From positions 1 to 64,000 of the forward strand of contig JADFUC010000638.1 of assembly GCA_019722365.1 (NCBI GenBank): a stretch of DNA of 64,000 bases, in the 5' to 3' direction. The DNA is from Lithospermum erythrorhizon. Taxonomy: Eukaryota; Streptophyta; Magnoliopsida; Boraginales; Boraginaceae. The notes beneath the pieces were generated by a model, which saw only the letters and a program-made list of their open reading frames with translations, had not been told where the DNA came from and did not search any database. Position 1 is the stretch's first letter; each line of letters starts with the position of its first letter. Below are positions 11,836 to 32,640 of the stretch, in pieces. Made by a program: the position numbers and the translations under genes.

Positions 11836-12847
11836 TGAAAAAATTGATTCCCTCTTTATTATGCCCGTTGTGACAATTATGTATCAATTCATTTACCGTG
11901 TTGGTTAAATGATTATCGAACTTAGTGTTCACCTTTTAGTAACTTTATATTACTCTGTGTGGGTTCTCGCGCCAATTTAATGGGTTATGAGCGATTGCTA
12001 GATCTTACTCATTAATCGTTATAATAATAGTAATTGGTCAATTATTATTATTATACAACTTACTATTATCTTAGCCTAGAAGGTCACACACATACAGTGA
12101 TATTCGAATTATATTTCATGCATGAAATTAAACGAGACTTGTAAATTGAGAGATGTATTTCCTGAATATATATATATATTTGTCAAAATATATATTGATG
12201 AATATCAATTGGTTAAACTTTGCAAGTTTAATCAATTAAGCAATTGAAATTGATGAATAACTTGATAAGTTATTTGATAGTGACTCAAGTTAGTATTTTA
12301 ATTGACTTGTTATGTTAATTAAAAATAGAACAACTCACTAAGGACTCATTATTTGATTAGAAGTACATAATGATCTCGATTAAGTTAACGCAGTTAAACT
12401 CGATTTCTTAACTAATCAAGTTTAACAGTGAAAATTAACAAATGGTATTTAAGAGAAAGACAAGGGTTTTCATTTGATGAAAAAAAAACCCTGCCTCTCT
12501 CTACCTAGAACCGTGCGCCCCCCTCCCTGGAAGAGTTTTCTCTTCCATTTTGTTCCTCAACAACTCTAGCAAGTTCAAGCTCGACCGATTCCCTCCCCGG
12601 TGTGTACACAATCTGTAGGACATCCTTTTGGTGTTGGACAAGTGGGATTGGAGAGGCTTTTGCAAGGGGATTCACGCGAGGCATTGGCTTGAGGAGGTTG
12701 ATTTCATTCGTCTTCCGCTGCAATGTAAGAACTCTTTTATTCATATTGCATATTATGTGTTTTAGATTAATATATGTCATTTTGAGGATCCGGGATGTGT
12801 GAATTTGGTATTTTATCACAATTAAAATTCATACTAGATTCTAACAA
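11836..12847 (-). repeat. Copia-type LTR, second family, - orientation copy
   Basis: On the - strand it begins at 12847 with TGTTAGAATCTAGTATG and runs down to about 11836. It is the inverted partner of 1106-2150. It shares the ACTTGCAAGTTTAATCAATT-type block, the TTATTATTATTATA stretch and the GGGCATAATAAAGAGGGAAT-type end. Gypsy gag sequence resumes directly beyond 12847, which suggests this LTR inserted into the gag relic. No matching polyprotein is attached. Confidence 0.6.
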
Positions 12848-14300
12848 TAGCTCCTGGCATGTGCTTCCGCTGCTTCCTCCAATGCTTGGGTTCTAGGTAG
12901 TTCGATCATCTTTGCCTTGAGAAACTCCTCAAACATCCCAGGGATGTCGGACTCGAAGAAGGAGTACTCCTTGGTTTGCATTTCCTTCGCAAGAAGGCGC
13001 TCTTTTTGAAAGAGAACTTAGTTGGATTTCGGCTATGGTGGTACGGGCATCCTTTTTCTCGGTTTTGGATGCTTCCCTCGGTCTCTTCGCCTGCATTTGG
13101 ATTTATAAGGCACTCATGTGTTGTTGGCGCCCTTCCCCTTGTTTGCTGCTATGGTCAGCTCCATATCATGTGCTCTGGTGGATAGCTGCTCGAAGGTCTT
13201 CGGTAGTATCCCCTGCAGGATGTACTGCAGGTCCCATTGCATCCTCGTATGCACATGCTGATGGCAGAGGATTCCGAGATCTTGTCTTTGCATTTGAGGC
13301 TTAGGCTCCTCCACCGGTTGATATAGTCGGTGACCGGTTCTTTCTGGCGCTATTTAGCAACGGTTTAACTCTGTCATGTTAATTGTCCTTTTGGTGCTGA
13401 AGAAGCGGGTCAGGAACTCATTTTCCAGCTGTACCTAACTATTGATGGAATCGTTCAAGCTCAGATAATTACTCGAAGGCATTCCCTTCTCAAGCGGATC
13501 TGACCCCCGTGATTTCCAATTCTTCCGCATTGTTGCATGTCACTATAAAGTGGGCGAGCGTGTCGCTGTGGTTCCCAATACCATCGAATCGCCGGAACTT
13601 TGGAGGTTGATAGCCTTAAGGCATTTTCAACCTATCTATCTGGGAGCTGTAAGGTTCTATTATTAGAATATGAAGCGAGTCGCCTCATCTTGGGTGTCTT
13701 TGATTGCCCCCAATATGAACTCCCTCAAGCGGGGGTGAGTAGGTGTCTCGGCGCCCTTCCAGGCGCCAGCGCCTCGAGGAGGCGGTCCCTCAAGCCGGGC
13801 TTTTAGAAGTCATGGGTCCGTGCTCATGATCGAGTATCTTCTCTCGGGCTATCCGGTAAAAGAGACTCCTCCCCGACGCTTCATGCTTGGCCATTTCTTC
13901 CACCATCTTAGTTAAATGGGCTATCTGCTCCTCTATGGTGGTGATTCCCTTCATCATGACAGACATGATTAATCATCGGGATCAAGGCCGCGCCGAATTG
14001 CGGTTCGTGATCGGCTTGCTCCATGGATGAGTCAACGAGTAGAATCGAGTTGTAGAATACCTTGCTGATTAGGCTTTGAGCCTTTATGTATCTAATGTCC
14101 CTTTCACGCTGGGCGCAGTAGGCGCCTCGGTCGATCCCAGCAGTAATCGCGGTTTTCTAAGGCCTCCTAAGAGTATGTCGGAACTGAGACCCCGCTTGTG
14201 GCTCATCTTGAAGGGCTTTCCGAAGTCGAGTGAGACAGCGAGTGAGATAGTCTCACCGGCGCATTTCAAGATTTGCATCGCAAGGAAAGATTTTATTATT
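12848..14300 (-). pseudogene. Gypsy gag remnant
   Basis: Reading the - strand from 13314 gives QDLGILCHQHVHTRMQWDLQ, then a segment ending THAHDMEL-like (RAHDMELTIAANKGKG). This is the typical gag segment of plant Gypsy elements. Upstream - strand pieces (13320-14300) have a gag-like composition but several stops. Orientation agrees with the leader/LTR at 14301-16340 and the protease remnant at 5355-6010. Confidence 0.65.
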
Positions 14301-14464
14301 TATATGTACTCCGAAAATAATAAAACCCCTTAGGGAAAATCTTTCTGGTACAAAGGGATTTATCAAACGATTGGGGTTCGACTATCAGTCTAGTTATCTC
14401 CTACGTATGCTGATGTCTACAATATAGGTTGACTTGATATGGACTCGAGCTGGCTAAACTTGGT

Positions 14465-14880
14465 CTTGATTTGATACGTGTCTCAGACAAAATGCCCGAC
14501 CAGATTTGGTCTTTGACGCTGATATGGTCCGAACTGTGGCGCTGAGCAGCCTTTGATCCCGTGTGTTATGTGTGTGGACTCTGATCTTGCTCTTCGCACT
14601 TTGATCCTTGAGATGTGGGTTGAATGGTGGAACTTGATATGATCCCAACTGTGGTGCTTCGAGCATCCTTGATCCCGTGTGGTTTCAAGGACTCGATCTT
14701 GTCCTCGTGACCTCGATCCCCGAGCGCCCCCTTGATCCCGCAAGCGGCCGGCAAGTGGACTCTGGATCTTGCTCTCGACTTCTGATCCTGCCTCGCACTT
14801 CTGATCCTTGAGATGGGTCGAATGATCTTAACCGGTGGTTCTCGAGCGTACCTCGATCCCACTGGGCCGGATATGTTGGT
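14465..14880. repeat. Degenerate tandem repeats in Gypsy leader, unit about 115 bp
   Basis: The blocks TTGATCCCGTGTG (14550 and 14668), (G/C)AACTGTGG(C/T)GCT (14530 and 14647) and GGACTC-GATCTTG recur in the same order about 115-120 bp apart, with a third, weaker copy toward 14760-14830. Copies are imperfect. They lie between the presumed LTR and gag. Confidence 0.5.
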
Positions 14881-15475
14881 CGGCTGACCCCCTCCTCGAC
14901 GATAGCGGGTCGGCCGGGACTGACCCCTTCTTGATCGGATAGGTCCTCAGGGCGGGACTTTGATGTATGATGACTTGATATGTGTCCTGTCAGATGCTTC
15001 CAAATGCCTTGTCTCCTCCAAGTGGGCTAGAAGGCTCCGTGAATACCGAACTTGTTTCGAACTGCAATTTTGTGGCCGGGTTCCTTCAGCAAAGAAGGAC
15101 TTTAGCAACTTCCTTGTGGTCATGCTGGATGTAGCAAAGCGGCTTTGGAAGCAGCTGATCCCAAATTGACTTTATTTGCGAAGCGGACCTTAGCAACAGA
15201 TCTCCCGCAGCTGGTGGGCGTACTTTCTCATCACCAAAGGGATGGTTCAAGACTTCATCCTAGTATGTCTTGTGCCTATTTTGGTAGCCGGGAGCTGGGC
15301 TTCACAACATCCTCTCCTGTATATGACTTGGTACAAGAGCTTCAATCTATATAAGAGAGAGATTGTTTGTGATGCACAACCCGCTCACGTAGATTCGATC
15401 GCCGCTCTCGTGGGCAACCCCGTCGACTTCCCTCGATCGACCGCTTTCTTTGGTGTATTAGGTGCCTCTTGAGGT

Positions 15476-15579
15476 CTTCAAGTGTCCTAGAGCGCTCCTT
15501 TCCTTTGAATCTTCAAGTTCGGTAATGCTTCAGGTGTCCTAGAGTGCTTCTTTCCTTTGAATCTTCAAGTTTGGAGATG
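15476..15579. repeat. 52-bp tandem duplication
   Basis: Two adjacent 52-bp copies (15476-15527 and 15528-15579) share TTTCCTTTGAATCTTCAAGT and CTTCA(A/G)GTGTCCTAGAG, with about seven substitutions and no gap. They lie just downstream of the presumed LTR transcription start. Confidence 0.8.
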
Positions 15580-15690
15580 TTTCTCGTATTCCTATCGATT
15601 CTTCTTCGTAGCCTTTTCTCACAGTTTTTCCACCTTTTGCCTTAACTTTTTCTCCCACTTTTTGCTTATTAATTTCGAAAATATGGGGGT

Positions 15691-15697
15691 ATTTATA
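15691..15697 (-). promoter_or_regulatory. TATA box of the presumed Gypsy LTR
   Basis: The - strand reads TATAAAT inside CCTATAAATACC, a common arrangement in plant LTR promoters. Transcription would run toward gag. Confidence 0.4.
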
Positions 15698-16340
15698 GGC
15701 TTTCGGTCAAGCCGATTGGTTAATTCATTTTCGTGTAGATCACGATCTCACCTGCTGATTTCGAGGTAACATCAATCGTTGGATATTTTACACCACTTGC
15801 TTTCCCAAGAGTCTTTTAGTCGGGCGCCTATTGTAGGGTTTTTTATGTCAAAACTCAATTTATTTATCAATTCCCATACCTTTACTTCATTAATTTAAGC
15901 CTCAGATCTTCGAAGGCTCCATTTTAGGTTTAAAATTAGGCTTATTTTAACGTAAAACTCCCAATTTTAACCTTGAAAAATTAATATCACGTTCTTGAAA
16001 TCATTTTAACCCTATTATATTTCCCGCCGATTTAATCACATGACTTTTTAAGGGCATTTTTGACAATTGATAATTTTAAAAAATATAAAAGGGACGGTGG
16101 AGGCCTTCAAAAAAAAAATCATTATTTAAAAACGCCTTAAAAAATCAAGTGTTGCTCACTAATCGATCAACTGCCAATTCACGAAAATTTCACGCGGGAA
16201 GTCAGCAGTGACACTTTTTAAAAGAAAAGCGATCGCATTTACTCTATTACCTTTGAACATTAATGACACTGGATGTCATCGTAAACTTCGTGATCGCCCT
16301 TAAAAAGCATCGAATCGCTTTTTAATCATGAAGTCTACTA

Positions 16341-18538
16341 TATGTAGTTGAATTTTTTATTCATATCCTTCACTATTTTCGATGTCCTTTATGTGCTTCA
16401 TGCCTCCATATTTCATATATTTTTACATCATATATTGTGTGATTACATATTTTATATCACATGATATCTACAAAATATGATGCATAAAGATAGCTTCTAA
16501 TCATTTCACACCAAAAGTTTAGAACATTAAAAGAGATGGTGATCATGAATCGGCTCCGGAGTCCTTCTTACCCTCCTACTATTTTCTCCTCTTCTCAATA
16601 TAATATTTTATGTTTAAATATTTGAAATTGTATGATAGGAAATACAATTTTGACCATCGACGAGCAAATTGAGCAGCATTTTGAAATGCATGGAGTATAA
16701 AATTTTACAATTGTTATGCCATAAAATGACATCATTTAAGTTAGCTGACATGCTATATCCTACCAAACTATAAAAATCTATAGAGTTTCATTTGTACAAG
16801 ATAGTTGTACAAACATTTGTATTCTATTTGCTTGCTAATAAAAACTATATTTCAAAAAAAAATATTTTCATGTTAACCATATATCTAATTAATAGAGAAA
16901 AATGCTCACAATTCATGCCAATTAAAACACCAATCGAACCTAAAATATATCAATTGGTCAATTAACGAGTCATTCAATATAAAACTTACAATAAAACTAT
17001 GTTAGTCCCATCGACCATAACATCGGGTGCTAACTACACCATACCTTGTTCAGTACAAAGTTACTCTAAGGTCTTAAAAAACCATCACCTAATCCGACAC
17101 TACTATCATCTTTAATACAAATTATACAATTATTTTTTATGTTATACAAATTATTCTTCACATCCAACACAAAACCGATACCCGATTAGAAATATCGAAA
17201 AACCACCCCCAAGTCTGCTCCCTTGCTTGCCTCCCATATATAAACAAAAAGAAAATTATTATTCCGTATAAAAAAATCAATCAAACTCCTTAGGCTATAT
17301 CTATGATTATATATAACAAGTGCAGTGTAGAGGGAACACGCGCGATCATATGGCCCAATTCATGATTTGGAGCGAGTGGCGTCCACACGTATGTGTATGA
17401 GCGTGGGGTTCTTCTTTTCTTTTCGTTTCTTTTTTGCTTTTTTTTTCTTTTGTGTGTAGGTTTGTTTTTTCCTTTTTTTTGGTTTTGATTACATTTATCA
17501 ATTTTTAATAATAAACTCTCTAAAATAATATTTCACCTGGCCACTACGGATTATTTAATAAAAATTTTAAGATAATATTTTATTTTTACTTCTGGCCCGA
17601 CTTTTGAAGGCTAAATTAATAATTGTTTTTTTTCATTCCTCTTTTTCAGAATTACCAACTACCTAAACTCCGATTATTTAATAAACTCTTTAAGATAATT
17701 TTGTTTGGCCTGTCCCGACTCAGGGATAAGGTGCTAATAAACTAATAATTGGTTTTTTTTTCATTTTTTTATGCACGATCATATGCCACTGTGCTTTTTT
17801 GCATTCCTTTTTTTTTGCAATTATCGATTACAATAGAAACGCGATAAATTAATACTCGATTATTTAATAATATTTCAAAGATAATATTTTTGGTCAGACA
17901 CGACTTAGGGATAGTGTGCTAAATTAATAATAAGTTAAAGATAAGATAATACATTTTTAATACAATTTTTATAGACTTATATAAAATATAAATTAGTAAT
18001 TTTTATATAATCGTATATATTACATTTAATGATGGCGGCGTTTAAAACGACTAATTGGTTTTTCGTCAAATTAATTTAACTTCAATCTGCCACTAATTTC
18101 GTTTAATACTCAGAAAACTCTCAAATAAGTATCGCTTTAATAAGCATGAGAAATTGAGCGTCTTTTCAAATCTGACACTGATTCGATATACGCATACGAT
18201 TATATAATAATTGCTCGAAAAATTGAAAAGACAAGCCAGAAATCGAGATTTTACTATAAATTAATAAAATATTAATTAATAATGTAACAACTATTTCAAA
18301 ACTAATATTAAATAATTATAAATGATGATATAATAAGGGTTATTCACATATTAGTTAGTGTACTATTTCGAGCCGTCAATTTAGGCCCCATCAGCTAGTA
18401 TACATCTAATGCATTCACACGTAAGAAAATAATCAAGAATCTGATTATTCAACAGGTAAAATTTTGATATTTTTTCATTTATATTTTGTGAATCATAAAC
18501 TAGAATTGGAATTTTAATTCTCAAAATTGTTAATTTTG
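16341..18538. other. AT-rich spacer, no gene seen
   Basis: There is no ORF longer than about 60 codons. T-rich runs occur at 17415-17480 and 17750-17815. A degenerate tandem array is at 17500-17950, listed separately. The right part is the distal upstream region of the MAP4K gene. Confidence 0.6.
17500..17950. repeat. Degenerate tandem array with GATTATTTAATAA core
   Basis: The block (C/G)GATTATTTAATA occurs at about 17548, 17671 and 17856. Each time it is followed by a (T)AAGATAAT or AAAGATAAT block, a TGG(C/T)C...CCGACT or ACGACTTAGGGATA block, and then CTAA(A)TTAATAAT. Spacing is 123 and 186 bp, so units have changed in length. A partial unit begins near 17505. Confidence 0.55.
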
Positions 18539-18999
18539 TTGAATGTTCTGCTTTATCTTTAAGTCACAGTGTTTCTTTATAGCGACATTTGGAAATTTAG
18601 TTTAAACTTGTTAAATTGTCAGTTTAGAAAGTACCCAATTCACCTAAAAGCTTTATATTGCTGAAAGTTTTAGTTTTTTGATAATCAAAGCTTCATGGAT
18701 TATCATATTGAAGAATGTATAATTGCCCAGATCTTTAATATATCCTAACTATGTATGAGATTAATTTTTTTGAATATTCTGCTTTACCTTAATGTAACAG
18801 TGTTTCTTTCTAGTGACATTTGAAATTTTAGTATAAATTTGTTAAATTGTCAGTTTAGAAATTGCCCATTTCATGTAATAGCTTTATAGTGCTGAAAGTT
18901 AGTCTTTTTGATAATGTAAGCTTCCAAGATTATCATATTGAAGAATGTATAATTGCCCAGATCTTTAAAATATCATAATTCTGTCTGAGATTAATTTTT
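18539..18999. repeat. 230-bp tandem duplication upstream of the MAP4K gene
   Basis: Copy 1 (18539-18769) and copy 2 (18770 to about 18999) align over their whole length. Shared blocks include TTGTTAAATTGTCAGTTTAG (18610 and 18840) and AATGTATAATTGCCCAGATC (18713 and 18945). The second copy ends 175 bp before the kinase start codon, so the repeat lies in the promoter or 5' UTR. Both copies carry many substitutions, so the duplication is not recent. Confidence 0.85.
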
Positions 19000-19173
19000 A
19001 TTTGTTGATTGGTGATAATGGTGATTAATTATGGTCCTTGTGTTTGCAATGCTATTGTAGATTCAGTTTGAATCTGTTTTGCCAGTCGTGGGGGTTGTGC
19101 TGTTCATGTTTTGTTAGTGTAGTTTTATAGGATAAAGGAGTAGGAGAAAGAGGTGTGTGTAGGAGGGGAGGAG

Positions 19174-28511
<9,338 letters not shown>

Positions 28512-28720
28512 GAGATGAAGTCTGATGATAGTGTTTTGGTGTCTTCATCTTCAGACCTTGAGAGGGCTTTTTATTATTTATGTACATATCAGTGAAAAGA
28601 TATAAGTTGATTTTTTTAATTGATTTTGTTTTTGTGGGGGTTATACATAATTTGTGTATTGCTAAAATGTTCTCCGAAAATGGGATCATGTTACACTTAG
28701 ATCCCCAATAGAGGCACGTT

Positions 28721-29030
28721 TAGTTCCTGATATTGTCACGTTTGTTGCAGTTTGGTCCTCAAATTGATGATGGCGTTAAAAGCTAACAACAATTATTGAT
28801 TTCTGCCATCGAGGTATTTGTTGATGGGTTTGCTGTGGTCTCATCGGAAAAGGGTATGTTAGGGAAATTTTATCTTTGCCTGCAGAAATTCATCAAAACA
28901 GTAAATTTGCTCAATAATCAAAATAGCAAATTTATTCTAAAAGTGGAACTCAAATGCCTACGGTTTGTCTTTTAAGGTTCCCATCAAATTGGGGATCAAA
29001 TAGCAATAAATGTGACAATATTAGAGACAT
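28721..29030. mobile_element. MITE-like inverted-repeat element
   Basis: The left arm, about 28721-28770 (TTCCTGATATTGTCACG...TTTGGTCCTCAAATTGATG), is the imperfect reverse complement of 28982-29030 (CATCAAATTGGGGATCAAAT...TGTGACAATATTAGAGAC). Arms are about 48 bases and the whole is about 310 bp, with no ORF. It lies 210 bp past the MAP4K stop codon. I could not define a target duplication, so the superfamily is open. Confidence 0.55.
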
Positions 29031-31229
29031 TGTTTATGATGTAACTATTGAGGATCACCACTTTTGAGGATCATTTGGCAGTTCACTATATATTATGGAA
29101 TAGCATCATTGAAGTTACCTTGATGATCTCGTTGATACTTGAAACTAGTTCTCTCCAACGCATAAATGGTTGGGAGTTCATGGTTTCATCATTTTTGAAA
29201 AATTAAGTTCACCAGAAGACATTAGTACACCTCAACAAAGTACTACCGTACTTGTTCAATTTATCTTGGATCATAGAAAATACCATATGAATCTTAATCA
29301 TGAATGTTACTTTGCTCCAGTTTTCATATTTATTTAAGTTGTGCCAGAAGCATGATGAGCTTAATATGTAATGCTTCTGTCACTGATGCTACTTGTTATC
29401 AGATTTGGCAATATTTTTTCTATGAGCAGGCGGTTGAGAAATTATATTAATTGATTTTTGAATCAAATTCATGAATATTGACATTATTTTCGAGTTTCTT
29501 TCATTGAAGCAATTATAAAACAAAATGAGAAAAACTAAACATGCATGTAAACTTTAAAAAAATTGAGACTTTTCACATTTTAAATTTTTTCTCCAATGCT
29601 TTGTTTCACAAATGGAACATAGTTTAGGGATTTTCTAAAATAGAAAATGTTTCTAACATTAAGAGATGGAGGGAGTAACTCATAAAATAATCATTCTAAA
29701 AGAGGGTCATAATTATTATGGAGATCATCACCCAGATCAACCTCCCATTCAGAACTTCGAAATTCCATCTTTTGGAAATTGAACCATTTTTTGTGATTGC
29801 CTTTGAATCTTCAAAGACTTTAGTCATACCAATCTCTATATACAAAAACTTACAAAAATGTACCCTCTTTATTAATATGAGTACTATATAAATAAGTCCA
29901 TCTGCAGAGATTGAATCTTTTTCATGATGGTAAAACTCGAATACGTTTGCACAAATTGGGAACACCGCGTGCAAAACCATCTCCATCAGCTGCCTGGTCC
30001 ACAACAATCCATGCCACCATTGAAACAAGAAGCCTGATCTTATAATTGCATTGTGGAATTTATGAACACATGTATCAATGCACATGAAGGCTCGCTTTCA
30101 CCTCTAATTCAACACCATTAATTTGTACAAAGTATTTGTCTTCACATTTTATTTATTTGAGGAAGTGATACATATAGAGACAATTGTATTTTTTGAGTGA
30201 TATATTCCAACATTTATATGCACTAGTAATATATTACGCTAAGGCTGCATCGCCGACAAAATTGATCATTTAAATTAAATTTATTTTATTTTTTATTTTA
30301 TAATATCTTAATAAGTAGTATTTAATTTTAAGGATTTAATAAGATAACGTAAAATTTTGTCCTTCCTTCTAAGAGATGCATTAGAATGAAATATAATATA
30401 AAGTTTCTTCCTTTTTTGTATTCAAATTTTAAACAATACATTATTAATCATATTTAGTTTTTTTCTTGAATTTTAATTTTATGGTTTAGACTATCGACAT
30501 ATCATTGCCTATCATTTATAATTTCTTATTTTTAAAATTTTAAGGTTACTATCTTTCATTTTTCATATATAGTAGTCCATTAGTTTCTTAAATCAAGATG
30601 TGATTTATTGATGGACAAGAACAATTAGCAAACTTCATAAAATATTATTCATTTATAATTGTTAAAGATGCTAAATCGAGTATCATTAGTCCCTTTATTA
30701 TAATCGGAAAGGCACATTTATATTTTTTTTTCTTTAATTAATTTTGCAAAGAAAAAACAAATATTTATTTTATGCACAATTAAGTGAAGGAAAAAATATC
30801 AATATGTTATATAAGATACATTAATCTATTAATATGTATTTATAATCATTCATTTATTTATAGTTTATACTAATCTTTGATGTTTAGGTCATGTCAATTT
30901 TTTAAGAATTAATTTTAATAATGATAATAATATATGAAATTATGAAGATAAAATCTAAATAATGAAGCATAGAATTCGATCCCAATAAATGAAATCTAGA
31001 GAGTTATTGTAACTCCAAATAGGGTTTAACTTTTAGCTTCTGCTTTTTTTCAATGGGCCATCCACACTTTAATTCTTATTCCTTTTAAGTAGTTCATAAT
31101 CTTAATTATAATTCCATAATATAAAACAATAATTTTAAAATCATTAATCTAAGATATTAATTAGAATTCACATAATTATATATTAATATTCATTAAAATA
31201 AATACTTTCAATAAATAAATAAATTGAAC

Positions 31230-32000
31230 TAAGGACGTATGCATTTGCAGAATATACATACCAAGAATTTTGCTAATATTCCGATGATCAATCAGAAGAG
31301 CTAAAAGTTTAGAAATTGATTTCATCTTAATGAACAAATGAATTTAATCTACTAAAATAAAATAAAAAGAATTAAGGAAGACCAAATAAAACTTATCAGA
31401 AATCATAAAAATAATAAGCATTAATATTCATTAGCAACACAGTCACCTGCACAAGATGTATGTAAACTATAGAAAATAATCGAATATATCAAGAATAAAG
31501 AATATGCTAACTTACCAAGATTTCTCACAATTTATCTTGGAAGATTGTATGAGTTTAAAGCATAAAAATTTATTGCACCCTAAAGAAAAGTGAATTTAGT
31601 CTACTAAAAGGAAAAATAATGGAGATTTATTTGTGACATATAAAATATATAAAAACAATTAAATATATTGAAGAAGCAAGAGTAATATAACTTACCAAGA
31701 TTCTTATCGATTGTCTTGAAGATTGTGTACAATAGGTAGAAAACTAAAAAATTTATTACATCCTAAAGAAAAGTGAATCAAAACTACCAACATAAAAATT
31801 AACTGAGATTTTTTGTGATATGTAAAATATATAAAAAAAATAATTGAATATATTGAAGAAGAGAAATATGTCAGTACTTACCAAGATTCCTGTCAATTGC
31901 CTTGAAGATTGTGTACAAGAACGAGGAAGCTTAAAAGTATATTGCATCTAAAAAATGTAAATTCAATCTGCCAAATTGAAAAATAAGTGAGATGTATGTG
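31230..32000. repeat. Tandem array, unit about 183 bp, three to four copies
   Basis: The block CTTACCAAGATT recurs at 31511, 31691 and 31877 (spacings 180 and 186), with a degenerate copy CATACCAAGAATT near 31257. Each unit also carries AAGATTGT(A/G)T, (T)TTATTGCA(T/C)CCTAAAGAAAAGTGAA or a variant, TGTGA(C/T)AT(A/G)TAAAATATATAAA and GAATATATTGAAGAAG. The ends are fuzzy. Confidence 0.75.
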
Positions 32001-32594
32001 TAACAAAAAATGTAAGGTCGTCGTAATTAAATTCATGAATGATGATTTTTAATTAATTTTAAATACTAAAGTAACTCTAAACTTTCATTTACTCTAAAAC
32101 TTAATGAGTTTAATTTATCTTAAATACTAAAGTAACATAAAACTTTCATATTCATCTTTATTATTGATATTCTTTTTCTTTATATTATTATTAAATTAAA
32201 GAAATTATACCTCATAAGATAATAAACTAATATTCATTTGTATTACTAAGTCATATCTTATTATATCGTACTTATTTTTCATTTTTGTTTTCCTACGATA
32301 TATTAAATCTTATATTTCACTATAAAAAGTATCAAAATTGTCCTAAAAATGTTAATGTCGTATATTATTTTTAAATATTATTATTACAATGTATACTTTT
32401 CTTTTAGCTATGATACATATATTTCATTATAAAAAATATGCAACCAAGGATGTTTAGGTATTCAAAAAATTAAAAGAAATGACTTTCGATTTTTGTCTAA
32501 ATATAAAGTGTGGATTAAAAAAACCATTTTAAATTATGTAATAATAATAGAAGAGCCAGAGTCATGTAGCATCAAGATGTAACTTTTTCAAAGA

Positions 32595-32597
<3 letters not shown>

Positions 32598-32637
<40 letters not shown>
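32598..32637. repeat. (TA)n microsatellite
   Basis: An uninterrupted TA run of about 20 units, in AT-rich spacer. Confidence 0.95.

Positions 32638-32640
<3 letters not shown>

Larger units (their letters stand above)
14301..16340 (-). repeat. Probable 5' LTR and leader of the - strand Gypsy relic
   Basis: The segment lies upstream of gag on the - strand. It contains a clear promoter-like GCCTATAAATACCCCC on the - strand at about 15685-15700, as expected for an LTR TATA box. Tandem repeats lie downstream of it. I found no second LTR copy in the window, so the ends are guesses; the other LTR may lie left of position 1. No host ORF was recognised here. Confidence 0.35.

Noticed and set aside
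29696..30085. 129-codon - strand ORF in the spacer
   Set aside because: No motif recognised, odd composition, and no upstream promoter or splice context that I could support.
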